This document shows positions 22,119 through 32,390 of a stretch of 64,000 nt of DNA, piece by piece. The position numbers and the translations under genes are program-made. The DNA lies in NCBI RefSeq assembly GCF_022163125.1, contig NZ_CP091881.1, forward strand, positions 1 to 64,000, read 5' to 3'. This stretch comes from Paenibacillus sp. HWE-109. GTDB taxonomy: Bacteria; Bacillota; Bacilli; Paenibacillales; NBRC-103111. Under the pieces are notes generated by a model. The model searched no databases and had not been told where the DNA came from. It saw nothing but the letters and a program-made list of their open reading frames with translations. How positions within the stretch are numbered: the stretch's first letter is position 1; the number at the start of each line of letters is the position of its first letter.

Positions 22119-25100
22119 ATGATGAGTATAAGATTACAAAAGCGAACGGCAGTAGGAATCATATTTTTGTTGATTCTCGGTTTGTTCGGTCCATGGTCAA
22201 CGGCAGGTACGCCTATAGCCCAAGCAGCGTCCAGCTGGCCTCCTGCTGTGTTGTCTGGACTTCATATGCCATTCGGACCAGCGGATTCGCTGGTCACCTC
22301 GCAGAACCCGCCTGATTTCAAGTGGCCAGCAGTTAGCGGCGCCGACAAATACGATCTTCAAGTCAGCCGCAGCGCGACCGTGTCGGAAGTGGTTTATGAG
22401 AATCAAACGTTGACGGTCAATTTTTATAATTTTCCTCATGTGCTTGATGACGGCACTTGGTATTGGCGGGTCCGCTACCACACAGCAGCTGGCGGATGGT
22501 CGGTATGGAGCGACATTCGGAAGTTTCGCATCGAGGAGCATAATGTGCCCTTCGTTGTACCGCCAATTGAAGAATTGATGGGCCGAATCAGTACGCAGCA
22601 TCCGCGGATATTTACGACACCTGATAAGCTTGCTGAATTTCGGAGTCTTTCCCAAACGACAGGGAAAGCTTTTTACGATGCGAAGCTAGCATCGCTAACG
22701 AATGTCGTTCCTGCACCGCCGACGTTCCCCTACGAATTATCACATCCTCGTGATGAGGAGTGGGCGAACGCAACAACCACGCTAAGGAGCTATTCCGATA
22801 ATGTCGTTAATCAGATGATGGATGCGGCATTTGTTTATCTGGTGTCGGGTTCTGCCGCTGCTGGACAAAATGCGAAAGATCGGCTATTAAGCATAGCAAG
22901 CTGGGATCCGAACGGCGCGACAAGCTACGAGATTCAGACCCAAGTTCACCGGTATATCGCACTTTGCTCGGCCATGGCCTATGACTGGATGTATGATTTA
23001 TTGACACCTGTAGAACGAACAAAGATCAAATCCATGATTCAAGTCCGGACGCAAACGCTAGTCAATGACTTAGTTGTGACACATTCTATTGCAAATAACC
23101 CTTACGACCCGCATGGTTGGACTGGCATAGGGTTCATCGGCATCATCGCCACGGCGATGCTTAACGATATTCCGGAAGCCGAGCAATGGTTCAAAGATGT
23201 TGTTCCGGCCTATATCAATATTTTGCCTCCCTGGGGTGGCGAGGATGGCGGTTGGGGACAAGGAACAGGCTATTGGCAGTGGTCATCCTTTTTCAACAAA
23301 CAGTTTATGGATGTCCTTTTGGCAGCAAGCGGAATGAACTTATATGCCAAAGCTTATTCGCGCAATGAAGGGATGTATCCGCTATATACTTTTCCGAACG
23401 GAAGTCCAAAGGGCAACTTCGGAGACGATAGTGAACAAGTGCCTGGCAGCTCAAGCGTAACGGTGTATAACCGTCTTGCTCAGATGTATGGCGATCCACA
23501 TCTGAAGTGGGCGGCGCAAGCGATCGGCACGAAGCCTACAGCAGATTTGAACAATTATTTCTATGGAACGGATACATTAACGCCAAGACCTCCTATGGAC
23601 CTGCCGGATGCCAAGTGGTTCCAAGATGTGGGGCAGGTCGCGATGCATTCTGAGCTGTATGATCCAGCTCGCATCTCCTTCTATTTTAAATCCAGCCCTT
23701 ACGGCAGCTTCAGCCACAGTCATGCTAATCAGAACGGCTTCGTCCTGAATGCTTATGGCGAATCGCTCGCGATTGACAGTGGGTTCTATGATTCATATTT
23801 TAGTGATCATGATGCCAAATATGCGAAGCAAACGTTTGCTTCCAATGCCATTACCATGGACCGCAAGCAGGGACAGCCCATTGATGACTTGAATGCCGAC
23901 GGCCGAATCTTAGGATTCGTCACCAGTCCAGATTTCGACGCTACGAGCGGGGATGCGTCTGCCGCGTACATGGGCAAATTGGCGAAAGATGACCGTCATG
24001 TCATCTATATCAGACCGGATGCCTTTGTCGTCATTGATCAATTGCAAAGCAATGATCCGAGCGGGAATGAATTCGAGTGGCGGCTTCATGCTGAAGACGA
24101 GCTCGATATCGATGCCGATCAGGCTGGTGCGACGATTATGAAACGGGATGCGGGGCTCAAGGTTCGGATGTTGGCGCCAGCGAATCTTCACGCGGCAACG
24201 GAAGATAAATTTCTGGATCAATACGGCATTGAGCAGAAGCCGAAGGGGAGTTTCGCGAACGAAGAGCAGAAGCATGCGGCTTTCATCGCTCCCCGCACGA
24301 CAGCAACGACGTTCGTGGCGACGCTTAACCCCTTCAAGCGAGGGACGACTCCGCCCAATGTGGTCTCCGAAAATCATGGCAATTATATGAAACTGACGTA
24401 TGAAGATGGTTCAGTCGTGTATGTCAGGCTGACAATGAGTGGTGAAATTGACGCCGGGACGATCCGGTTTAACGGAGCGGCTGTGGCTACTAAGGGAGAT
24501 ACCGTGCTGCTTGTGAACGGTACCAAAGTGATGAAGAACGGGATCACGTTGATCGAGAGCAGCCAGCCTTCAACGATTGTATATGGAAACGACGGCTTAT
24601 CGGTATCCGGTTTGCAAGAAACGGAGGTTGCCGTGCAGGCTCCGGGACTAACGCGGCTGCGCGAGAGCAGCAGCGGTGAAGACATTCCGCGCGGAGGAGC
24701 CGTTGCGGATGGGATGGCGGATCGCGGCGTTTATTGGGAGTTCGCCGGCAGTACGCTGACCCTTCGTGTGGAGAAGGGTCAGCGGGCTTTCAAACTCAAC
24801 AACACGCCGATGCCTCATCCGTTGAACGCTGCAACTCTGGAGACTTTGATCGGAGGCGTATCTGACACCGTTACGCTTCAAGTTTACAGCGATACGGAAG
24901 ACGTCCCTGTCGCTTGGGGGAAAATCAACAACCCAGCCGGCCTTTACGAAGTGGAAGCAGCGCCTGCTGGATTCATTTTCGAAAAGCATGGACGCCCGAA
25001 CAGTTTGTATTTGGAGCAGAATGCCGCCATTATCAACCGTGGAGTAGGCGGGTTGCTCAAGCTAAAACGTGTTGGCGATGGAGGTGCTGCAGAGACTTTG

Positions 25101-28100
25101 GTATGGGAGGATCCGGATGCCAAGCGGTCAGCGCTTTCTATGCAGTGGCAGGAAGCGGAGAATTTCGTGGCTTCAGGCGGTAAAACCTTCTCTAAATATA
25201 CGACCAGAGCCTTCCTATCCGGAGGGGTCGGGATTGGTGATTGGGATCAGCCCGGTCAATGGGTCACGTGGAAGTTTGACGTTCCCCAAGCAGGTAATTA
25301 CGATCTGTTTCTAAAGTATGTAGCTGGCTGGAACCTTCCTGCGGGCCAGCAAACAGCTCGTTTTGCAATGATCGGAAGCCAGCCTTACTATTTTGAGGCG
25401 CCAACAACGCAAGATTATGGAACGCAATCTCAATATTGGCGAGGACTCAGGCTGAAGACTGGGCAGCCACTGCCTGCTGGTCCCATCGAAATAACGATGT
25501 GGAATGCGGCGGGAGCGATGAATCTGGACTATGTTGGGATCATACAAGTCAAGGATGATGAGTATGTTCCTACAGCCCCTGGCAACTTGGAGTCTGCCGC
25601 TCAGACGGAAACAACAGCCGCATTGTCTTGGAGTGCTTCTACCGATAATGCAGCTATCAAAGCATACAATGTCTATGTGGATGGTAAACAGAAACTAGTA
25701 ATTCCGAGCGGTACGCTTTCTGCCACGATTACAGGACTAGAAGCAGGACATACGTATTCACTAACAGTCAAGGCAGTGGATACGAGTGATAATCTTTCGG
25801 TGGCAAGTGCTGCGCTAAGTGTGACGACCAATGATTCGGCAGCTCCTGAATGGGGAGCGGCTGCAGCCATCCGCGCACCGCAGTTATTCACACAAACAGC
25901 AAGGCTGGAGTGGGATCAAGCGACGGATAATTCCGGTAAGATCGCAGCTTATACCATCTACCAGAAACAGGCCGGGCAAGCAGCTTTCGCACAAATAGGA
26001 ACTTTCAATGAACAGCATAATGATGTATCAGGCTTGCAGCCCGGGGAGACGTATACCTTTATGGTGAAAGCGAAAGACCCCAAAGGGAATGAATCTGCAA
26101 CCGGACCGACGACTACCGTGACGATGCCTGCAACTTTGACTAACAACAGCTACTATGAGACGTTTGATAACTGGACGAATGCCAATGTGAGTAGCCCGAC
26201 CGGCAATTGGAGCTTCTACAAAGAGCATGGCACGACGATTGAAATTGTGCCGCTGCCAGGCTCCAGCAGCAAAGCCTTGAAGATGTTGGATAATTGGTAC
26301 GATTCTGCGAATGAATACGGTGAAAGCACAGCCATCGGCAGAGACAATACACCGCTTAATGGCAAAGTGACTTTCGAAACCAAATTTATGTTCAGCAAGG
26401 TGGATGATTACAACTACGGAAACGCAGAGATGTATCTGAGTGGAGGCGGAAAAGATGCGGTGCGCTTCACTATTTTCAGTGACGGGACCATAGGTTATCG
26501 CAAGAAAGTGAACAACGCAGATGTGAATGTCAAGATTCCAATGGAAAAATTCCTGATTCCCAAAGACCAATGGATCACGCTGCGTTTCGACCTGGATACG
26601 GCTTCTAAGACTTATGTTATAAAGATGCAGACGCAGGCACTTATTAACGAGGGTGGCTTGGCTTTCAGCGGGTTAGACCCTTCCACAGGTGTATATCAGT
26701 CAGGAGCAATTCCTTTCTTTGAAAGCAATTTTACCGGCACGGCGTTAAATAAGTTCTCTATTCGGCAGTACCGGTACAAAAGCAGCTTCTTGTTTGACTA
26801 TATAACGATGTACGAACGGACAGAGCCCGTGCTGCTAGCTCCGGGGAATGTGCAGCTGGTCTCCCAAACCGATGTATCAGCGACCGTGTCTTGGAGTCCT
26901 GCGACAGGTAATACGGCTGTAACGGAGTATCAGATTTATGCGGATGGTACGCAGAAAGCAACCGTCCCAGCAAACACGCTTTCCGCCACATTGGATGGTC
27001 TCGAAGTAGGGCATACGTATGCCGTTACGGTGAAAGCCATCGGTGGCAACGGCAGTCTGAGCGCCACGAGCAGCCCTTTGACGGTGCTGATGAATGATAC
27101 TACGCCGCCGATATGGAGCGGGGCGGCATCGCTCCGCCCGGTCCAACTATTCCCTAAGACGGCAAGGCTGGAATGGGATCAGGCGACGGATAATTCAGGT
27201 ACAGTCACCGCGTATTCGTTATACCAACTGAACGGTTCACCAGCCACAGCTGTGAAGCTGGCGACAGTTTCCAGCAATACGTATGATGTGCAAGGGCTCC
27301 AGCCTGGGGCAACGTACACCTTCAAAGTGGAGGCTGCGGATGCCAAAGGCAATGAATCGTTGCATGGACCGACGTTAACTGTAACGCTGCCTACAGCTAG
27401 CAGCCATGGGGAATATTATGAAACGTTCGATGACATGGCGACTGGCAACTTAGGAAACAGCGGCAGTTGGTCGACGAATACGTCACCGGGTTCGACGGTA
27501 ACCATTGAGCCGCTGCCCAGCGGAGGCAAAGCGTTAAAGCTGGTCGATAATACCTACAGTTCCACGAACGAATACGTAGAAATGCCCATGGCGAAGAGGG
27601 GAAACCTCCCGCTAGGCGGGACGGTCACTTTCGAGACCAAATTTATGTTTAGTCCTTTGCATCACACCGGAGGCAATCTGGATCTTCTGCTGCGCAGCGC
27701 TTCATCGGATGCCGTCCGGTTCACGTTATTTTCCGACAGTTCACTTGGCTATTATAGAATGGTGAATGGCAATAATACTGCTTTCCGAATTCCCAAGAGC
27801 GGGTTCACCCTGCCGAGCAACCAATGGGTCACCCTGCGCTTTGATCTGGATATGACAGCCAAAACGTACGCGGTTGCCATGCAGTCAGATGCCTTCAAAA
27901 GCTACACGGGAACGGTGGATGCTCCTGGCACACTCGATCGTTCAACCGGGATTTACCGAATCACTGCTATCCCGTTCTATAACAATAATATCGCGATAAC
28001 GGAAATTGATGCCGTGCGGATTAGTGCTTATCGGTTTACTGGGAACTATTGGTTCGATGATCTGACGATGTACAACACGGAGGCGTTGTTGCCAGCCTCA

Positions 28101-28121
28101 GCGCCGATGTCAATCAAGTAA
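22119..28121 (+). CDS. Secreted multidomain heparinase II/III-like polysaccharide lyase
   Basis: The protein has 2000 residues. A signal peptide ends near PIAQAA (~36). A FN3-like DUF4962 region (~45-140) is followed by an alpha/alpha toroid (~150-490) and a heparinase II/III beta-sandwich with SFSHSHANQNGFVLN (~530), whose His is the likely catalytic residue. A CBM6/35-like module lies at ~1008-1145 (WQEAENF start). Then comes a duplicated block: FN3, FN3 and a jelly-roll of ~220 residues at ~1150-1565 and again at ~1571-1995. The product is probably an extracellular lyase for a uronate-containing polysaccharide. There is no anchor motif (LPXTG or SLH). It heads the transport and esterase locus. 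Confidence 0.85.
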   Translation: MMSIRLQKRTAVGIIFLLILGLFGPWSTAGTPIAQAASSWPPAVLSGLHMPFGPADSLVTSQNPPDFKWPAVSGADKYDLQVSRSATVSEVVYENQTLTVNFYNFPHVLDDGTWYWRVRYHTAAGGWSVWSDIRKFRIEEHNVPFVVPPIEELMGRISTQHPRIFTTPDKLAEFRSLSQTTGKAFYDAKLASLTNVVPAPPTFPYELSHPRDEEWANATTTLRSYSDNVVNQMMDAAFVYLVSGSAAAGQNAKDRLLSIASWDPNGATSYEIQTQVHRYIALCSAMAYDWMYDLLTPVERTKIKSMIQVRTQTLVNDLVVTHSIANNPYDPHGWTGIGFIGIIATAMLNDIPEAEQWFKDVVPAYINILPPWGGEDGGWGQGTGYWQWSSFFNKQFMDVLLAASGMNLYAKAYSRNEGMYPLYTFPNGSPKGNFGDDSEQVPGSSSVTVYNRLAQMYGDPHLKWAAQAIGTKPTADLNNYFYGTDTLTPRPPMDLPDAKWFQDVGQVAMHSELYDPARISFYFKSSPYGSFSHSHANQNGFVLNAYGESLAIDSGFYDSYFSDHDAKYAKQTFASNAITMDRKQGQPIDDLNADGRILGFVTSPDFDATSGDASAAYMGKLAKDDRHVIYIRPDAFVVIDQLQSNDPSGNEFEWRLHAEDELDIDADQAGATIMKRDAGLKVRMLAPANLHAATEDKFLDQYGIEQKPKGSFANEEQKHAAFIAPRTTATTFVATLNPFKRGTTPPNVVSENHGNYMKLTYEDGSVVYVRLTMSGEIDAGTIRFNGAAVATKGDTVLLVNGTKVMKNGITLIESSQPSTIVYGNDGLSVSGLQETEVAVQAPGLTRLRESSSGEDIPRGGAVADGMADRGVYWEFAGSTLTLRVEKGQRAFKLNNTPMPHPLNAATLETLIGGVSDTVTLQVYSDTEDVPVAWGKINNPAGLYEVEAAPAGFIFEKHGRPNSLYLEQNAAIINRGVGGLLKLKRVGDGGAAETLVWEDPDAKRSALSMQWQEAENFVASGGKTFSKYTTRAFLSGGVGIGDWDQPGQWVTWKFDVPQAGNYDLFLKYVAGWNLPAGQQTARFAMIGSQPYYFEAPTTQDYGTQSQYWRGLRLKTGQPLPAGPIEITMWNAAGAMNLDYVGIIQVKDDEYVPTAPGNLESAAQTETTAALSWSASTDNAAIKAYNVYVDGKQKLVIPSGTLSATITGLEAGHTYSLTVKAVDTSDNLSVASAALSVTTNDSAAPEWGAAAAIRAPQLFTQTARLEWDQATDNSGKIAAYTIYQKQAGQAAFAQIGTFNEQHNDVSGLQPGETYTFMVKAKDPKGNESATGPTTTVTMPATLTNNSYYETFDNWTNANVSSPTGNWSFYKEHGTTIEIVPLPGSSSKALKMLDNWYDSANEYGESTAIGRDNTPLNGKVTFETKFMFSKVDDYNYGNAEMYLSGGGKDAVRFTIFSDGTIGYRKKVNNADVNVKIPMEKFLIPKDQWITLRFDLDTASKTYVIKMQTQALINEGGLAFSGLDPSTGVYQSGAIPFFESNFTGTALNKFSIRQYRYKSSFLFDYITMYERTEPVLLAPGNVQLVSQTDVSATVSWSPATGNTAVTEYQIYADGTQKATVPANTLSATLDGLEVGHTYAVTVKAIGGNGSLSATSSPLTVLMNDTTPPIWSGAASLRPVQLFPKTARLEWDQATDNSGTVTAYSLYQLNGSPATAVKLATVSSNTYDVQGLQPGATYTFKVEAADAKGNESLHGPTLTVTLPTASSHGEYYETFDDMATGNLGNSGSWSTNTSPGSTVTIEPLPSGGKALKLVDNTYSSTNEYVEMPMAKRGNLPLGGTVTFETKFMFSPLHHTGGNLDLLLRSASSDAVRFTLFSDSSLGYYRMVNGNNTAFRIPKSGFTLPSNQWVTLRFDLDMTAKTYAVAMQSDAFKSYTGTVDAPGTLDRSTGIYRITAIPFYNNNIAITEIDAVRISAYRFTGNYWFDDLTMYNTEALLPASAPMSIK

Positions 28122-28148
28122 CGCTCACTTATCATTGCTAAGATCACC

Positions 28149-28200
28149 TACTTAAGGGTTATCCCGAAGTCCGCAAGGATGAGGGATAACCCTTTAAGTA
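28149..28200. terminator. Strong inverted repeat after the lyase gene
   Basis: TACTTAAGGGTTATCCC (28149-28165) and GGGATAACCCTTTAAGTA (28183-28200) are complementary apart from one bulge. There is no long T-tract, but the stem itself ends AAGTA and could act in both directions. Confidence 0.6.
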
Positions 28201-28347
28201 TGTGCGTTGACCGACACTCCGTCTGAGCAGATGCCAGCCAGAGCATGTATTTTTCTTTACAACAATTATATTATTTGTTTTAATAGGAACTAGATAGGTA
28301 CCAGACAACATAATGCGGCGAATCTAACATAAGAGGTGGAGGCCCGA

Positions 28348-30558
28348 ATGAAGAAGCTTCAACCTATTTATTTATTAATCCGTAATCAGTCGAACTCTTT
28401 ATTCCTGCGATTAGTTGCGGGTTTTTTGTGCATCATCATCCTTTTAGTTTCCCTCACGCTGTATTCCATTTCCGTCTCTAAGTCCAATGTCCGCAAGGAA
28501 ATTGTGCAATATAACACGCTTATGTTGAACAGCACGATGGACAGCTACGAGAAGCATTTCGAGATGCTTAATAAGCAGATGCATCTATACCTCTATAACG
28601 AAGAAGTCCAACGGCTTCAGTACAACCCCCAATACATCAATTATCCCATTCTTCAGCGTGAAATGAATACCTGGGTGTCCAACTCCTATTTGTTCATCGA
28701 TAATATCGTGTTGTATGCCAAGCGTGATGCGTTCGTGCTGGAGAAAGGCACAAGCACCGACGCGTCAACCATGTTCAATGTGTTCCATGTCAGTCAAGAC
28801 TATCCGCTCGAATTCTGGCAAAAGCAGTTCGAAGAGAACTATAGCAGCCGCATATTGCCATCCGCCGTTTTCTATAATGAGATGAATAGTTACCGTGCCG
28901 CAAGCAGCAAGCTGATCCCGATTGTGTATAAAACGAAGGGAAACAACGAGTTCATGATCATTGTCTTTCTGGATGCAGATAAAATGTTCAAGGCCTTTCA
29001 TGTAGCGCCTAGCGACGACTTCGTCATGTACAATGAGCAGGGACAAATCATTTTCAACAGCGGAGGGCCAAGACCCTTCATCGCCTTAAGCGATTTGCAG
29101 AAGGATAGCAACGCATTGATTCGTCATGGCGATTATCATTTCTATGGCTCAGGCAAAGTGAGCGGATTTACCTACATTCATCGTGTTCCGGTCGATAAGA
29201 TTGTATCCCAGACGCGGCTGAATATAACACTTGTTGCGATTCTCGTGCTCTCGGTGACGCTGAGCGTCATCGCCGCTCTGCTCATTGCCGCACGGATTAA
29301 CAATCCGCTGCAAAAAGTGATCAGATCAACCCAGGAAGGTAGACCGCTTAGGTCGAGCATCCGGGAATTCGATCTCATCAGCCATCAATTGTACGATAAG
29401 AAAAAAACAGATCAGCAGCTTGCCCTATTCAACCATTTGAAGGCGATTCGGCAGGACGAAACGACTTCAGCGCTGCTGGATTTCAGGGAAAGAAGTTATG
29501 TATTCGTACTCTTTCATGTGATGGGCAAGAAAAATTACGACTGGGAGCATGTCTCGTTCCAGAAATGGCTCTATTATATGAAAGCCTTTATTGAAAATGA
29601 ACTGAACCAAAGCTTCCCGGATTCCCTGACTTTCCAGATTGAACATAATCAAATCCTCAGCCTTGTATTCAACGAGCACAGAGATCAGTTGGACACTTTA
29701 CTTGAACGGATGAAAGAGACTTTCGGACAAGATCGGGAATATGGTTTGATGACCATGGCTGTATCGAGCGAATACCGTCATTCGGAGCATATCGCAACTG
29801 CTTATCAAGAGGTTCAAGGCGTGCTGGGCAAGCGGAGATTGATCGACGCTGTTCAAATTGTATCAGCTCCGCTTGATATGTATCCTTTGCCTGTTTTTAC
29901 GACCAATCAGGACAAAGAATTTTGTGTGAATCTGCGTGAAGGCAATGTTGAACAGTTGGAGACTTTCATGACGCGCTATTATGCGAGATGGGAAGGGGAG
30001 CAGATGAGCGCTGCGACGTTAGCCCGCTTTGCTGACATGCTGCTGGATAAAATCAAAAACGAAGTTTCCAATGTGTTGGACAACCCTGACACGATGCAAA
30101 CCCTTGTGGAGCAAACGCAGAGTAAGGTGCAGGAATGTGTCGCCGTCAGCGAATTGGAGCTGCTGTTGCAGCAAACAGTCGCCCGGGCTGCCCAAGCGGT
30201 CAGGGAGAAGAAGCAGCAAACGGAGCAGAAAGATCCGGTCACCGTGTTCATCATGGATTATGTGAACGAACGATACGCTGAAGATTTGTATTTGGATGTG
30301 CTTGCCCAACAGCTGAATTTGAGCGGCGGCTACCTGTCCTCCTATTTCAAGGAGAAAACCGGTATGAACATTGTCGATTATATCAATGAAATTCGCATTG
30401 GCAAGGCGACCGATATGCTCGAACAAAACAAGTTGAAAATCCATGATGTCGCCGAAGCGGTCGGTTATCGGAATATCACTTCATTTAACAGGATGTTTAA
30501 AAAGTATACAGGGATCACACCAAGTGAATTTCGCAAAAAATCAACCCCCAGATCCTAG
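28348..30558 (+). CDS. Membrane-bound AraC-family regulator of sugar transport (YesN/YtdP-like)
   Basis: From ATG 28348 (AAGAGGTGGAGG site) the protein has 736 residues. Helix 1 (LFLRLVAGFLCIIILLVSL) and helix 2 near residue 300 flank an extracellular Cache-like sensor. A middle cytoplasmic region follows, and the last ~100 residues are an AraC HTH domain (YLDVLAQQLNLSGGYLSSYF; NITSFNRMFKKYTGITPSEF). Such one-component regulators sense sugars or binding proteins outside and control the neighbouring Lpl-type ABC genes and lyase. A terminator follows, so the transporter operon has its own promoter. Confidence 0.9.
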   Translation: MKKLQPIYLLIRNQSNSLFLRLVAGFLCIIILLVSLTLYSISVSKSNVRKEIVQYNTLMLNSTMDSYEKHFEMLNKQMHLYLYNEEVQRLQYNPQYINYPILQREMNTWVSNSYLFIDNIVLYAKRDAFVLEKGTSTDASTMFNVFHVSQDYPLEFWQKQFEENYSSRILPSAVFYNEMNSYRAASSKLIPIVYKTKGNNEFMIIVFLDADKMFKAFHVAPSDDFVMYNEQGQIIFNSGGPRPFIALSDLQKDSNALIRHGDYHFYGSGKVSGFTYIHRVPVDKIVSQTRLNITLVAILVLSVTLSVIAALLIAARINNPLQKVIRSTQEGRPLRSSIREFDLISHQLYDKKKTDQQLALFNHLKAIRQDETTSALLDFRERSYVFVLFHVMGKKNYDWEHVSFQKWLYYMKAFIENELNQSFPDSLTFQIEHNQILSLVFNEHRDQLDTLLERMKETFGQDREYGLMTMAVSSEYRHSEHIATAYQEVQGVLGKRRLIDAVQIVSAPLDMYPLPVFTTNQDKEFCVNLREGNVEQLETFMTRYYARWEGEQMSAATLARFADMLLDKIKNEVSNVLDNPDTMQTLVEQTQSKVQECVAVSELELLLQQTVARAAQAVREKKQQTEQKDPVTVFIMDYVNERYAEDLYLDVLAQQLNLSGGYLSSYFKEKTGMNIVDYINEIRIGKATDMLEQNKLKIHDVAEAVGYRNITSFNRMFKKYTGITPSEFRKKSTPRS

Positions 30559-30560
30559 TC

Positions 30561-30590
30561 AAAAGCTTCGCGCCAGCGGGGCTTTTCTTC
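30561..30590 (+). terminator. Terminator after the AraC regulator
   Basis: AAAAGC tt CGC gcca GCG gg GCTTTT forms a stem followed by CTTC. Confidence 0.65.
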
Positions 30591-30771
30591 ATTTCTACGC
30601 GGTGTGACTCTGAGAAACTAAACACTTTTATCGAAACTTAATCGTATTTTTAGGTATCTGAATAAAGTTGATGTTTTCGCGGCTTTCATTTATTTACCGA
30701 ATAGCAGCTCTTCCCTATGATGAAGGTGTCAAGGATCGCAAATGATTTCACACACAGAAAGGGGTTACCAA

Positions 30772-32310
30772 ATGAAACAAATGAGGAAAAATACGTTAGT
30801 CCTGTCTGTAATTGCATCATCGCTCTTGATTGCGACAGCGTGCAGCAGTGAAACGGGCAAAGGGACAGACAAGGCAACCAATCAACCGAACACAGCGTCT
30901 CCTGCTGCCGCAGCAAGCAAGCTGCCGGAACCGGCGACCATTCGAGTATTTACGGAAAATCAGACGGCATGGCCGGCCAAAGCAGACTGGGGCACCTGGA
31001 AATGGGTGAAGGAAGAAACGAACATTACGGTTAAACAGGAACTGGCTACAGGCCCGGAATCACTCTCGCTTTCCGTATCATCGGGAGACATGCCGGATGT
31101 CCTGTCTGTTTTTCCAAACGAGGTCCAGAAGTTCGGCCCACAAGGAGCGTTCTTGGATTTATCCAAATACATGGATAAAATGCCGAATGTCAAAGCCTAT
31201 CTTAAGGCGAATCCCGACATCCGCGAACGGATTACGATGCCAGGCGGAGAAATTTACAGCATTATTAACGACGGAGCGGGCGCTGGCAGCCAGATGGTGT
31301 GGTTTTATAGGGAAGATATTTTCAAGAAGAACAATTTGCAGGTACCCAAAACATGGGATGAGCTATACGAAACGTCTAAAAAGCTGAAAGAACTGTATCC
31401 AGACAGCTATCCGTTCGTATTCCGTCATGGCATTGCCACACTGGATACGTTCAGTCCTTCTTTCGGCTTCTATCCCAGCTTCTATCAAGATCCGAAAACA
31501 GGGAAAATGGACTATGGCATGAAACAACCGGCTGCCAAGTCGATGATTACGTATTTAAATAAATTTCAGAAAGACAAGCTGATTCCGCCAGATTGGCTCA
31601 CAATGGACTATAAAGCATGGACACAATTCATGTCCTCGAATAAATCGTTCATTACTGTACAATTTATCGGTCAAATCGAGATCATGAACAACCAGCTCAA
31701 AGAAGGCAATTTGAAATTCATGGCGCCGCCGGTCGGGGCGGGGACACAGCCGTATTTGCCAAGAGGCGGTACGGAGGAATTTGGTTTCGCGGTCGCTTCC
31801 AAAACGACGAAACAAGATGCCGCTCTTCGCTATCTGGATTACATTTATTCGGAGAAAGGCAAGGACATTCAGAGCTGGGGAAAAGAAGGAGAGACGTATA
31901 CGATCGAGGGCGGCAAGCGAAAGTTCAAGCCTGTTTACAAAGAGGCCAACGATTTGCGCCGAGAATCCGGAATTCAAACAGCAGGAACCTACGGATGGTT
32001 TGATTTTAACGCCTGGTTGGCGCTAGTCAAGGAAAGCGAGCAGTTCTCTTATCAGGAGGCTCCGAAATATCGCTTCCCAACCTATAATAGAATGCCTGTT
32101 CTGACCCAGGAGGAAGCGGCTTCTATCGCCGTACCGGGCGACCAACTGTTCAAATTCTACACGTCCTCGCTCAGCAAGTTTATTTTGGGAGAAACACCGC
32201 TGACCGAATGGGATAAATTCACGCAGGATCTGGACAAATATGATTTGAAAAAAATGCTGTCAACGTACCAGACTGCCTTGGATCGGCAAAAAGCAAATGC
32301 AAGTAAATAA
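30772..32310 (+). CDS. ABC transporter solute-binding lipoprotein (LplA-like)
   Basis: From ATG 30772 (GAAAGGGG site) the protein has 512 residues. The lipoprotein signal ends IATACSS, and a Thr/Ala/Pro linker follows. The body is a family 1 extracellular solute-binding protein with the usual DMPDVLSV (early) and FGFAVASKTTK segments. It would deliver oligosaccharides to the two permeases encoded next. No ATPase gene is present; such systems normally borrow a shared MsmX-type ATPase. Confidence 0.92.
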   Translation: MKQMRKNTLVLSVIASSLLIATACSSETGKGTDKATNQPNTASPAAAASKLPEPATIRVFTENQTAWPAKADWGTWKWVKEETNITVKQELATGPESLSLSVSSGDMPDVLSVFPNEVQKFGPQGAFLDLSKYMDKMPNVKAYLKANPDIRERITMPGGEIYSIINDGAGAGSQMVWFYREDIFKKNNLQVPKTWDELYETSKKLKELYPDSYPFVFRHGIATLDTFSPSFGFYPSFYQDPKTGKMDYGMKQPAAKSMITYLNKFQKDKLIPPDWLTMDYKAWTQFMSSNKSFITVQFIGQIEIMNNQLKEGNLKFMAPPVGAGTQPYLPRGGTEEFGFAVASKTTKQDAALRYLDYIYSEKGKDIQSWGKEGETYTIEGGKRKFKPVYKEANDLRRESGIQTAGTYGWFDFNAWLALVKESEQFSYQEAPKYRFPTYNRMPVLTQEEAASIAVPGDQLFKFYTSSLSKFILGETPLTEWDKFTQDLDKYDLKKMLSTYQTALDRQKANASK

Positions 32311-32390
32311 GGTATGATCGATATTCGTTGGGTCATATTCCCGGTGAGACAGGCATATGGCCCAACAATAATAAAAGAGGAGGCGCCGTC

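Noticed and set aside
26028..26570. A 180-residue minus-strand frame within the lyase gene
   Set aside because: It is His/Val/Ile-rich mirror coding of a beta-rich protein region, with no ribosome binding site.
22197..27146. Many minus-strand open frames of 60-180 residues inside the lyase gene
   Set aside because: All lie opposite strong coding sequence, have no start signals and show no recognisable motifs.
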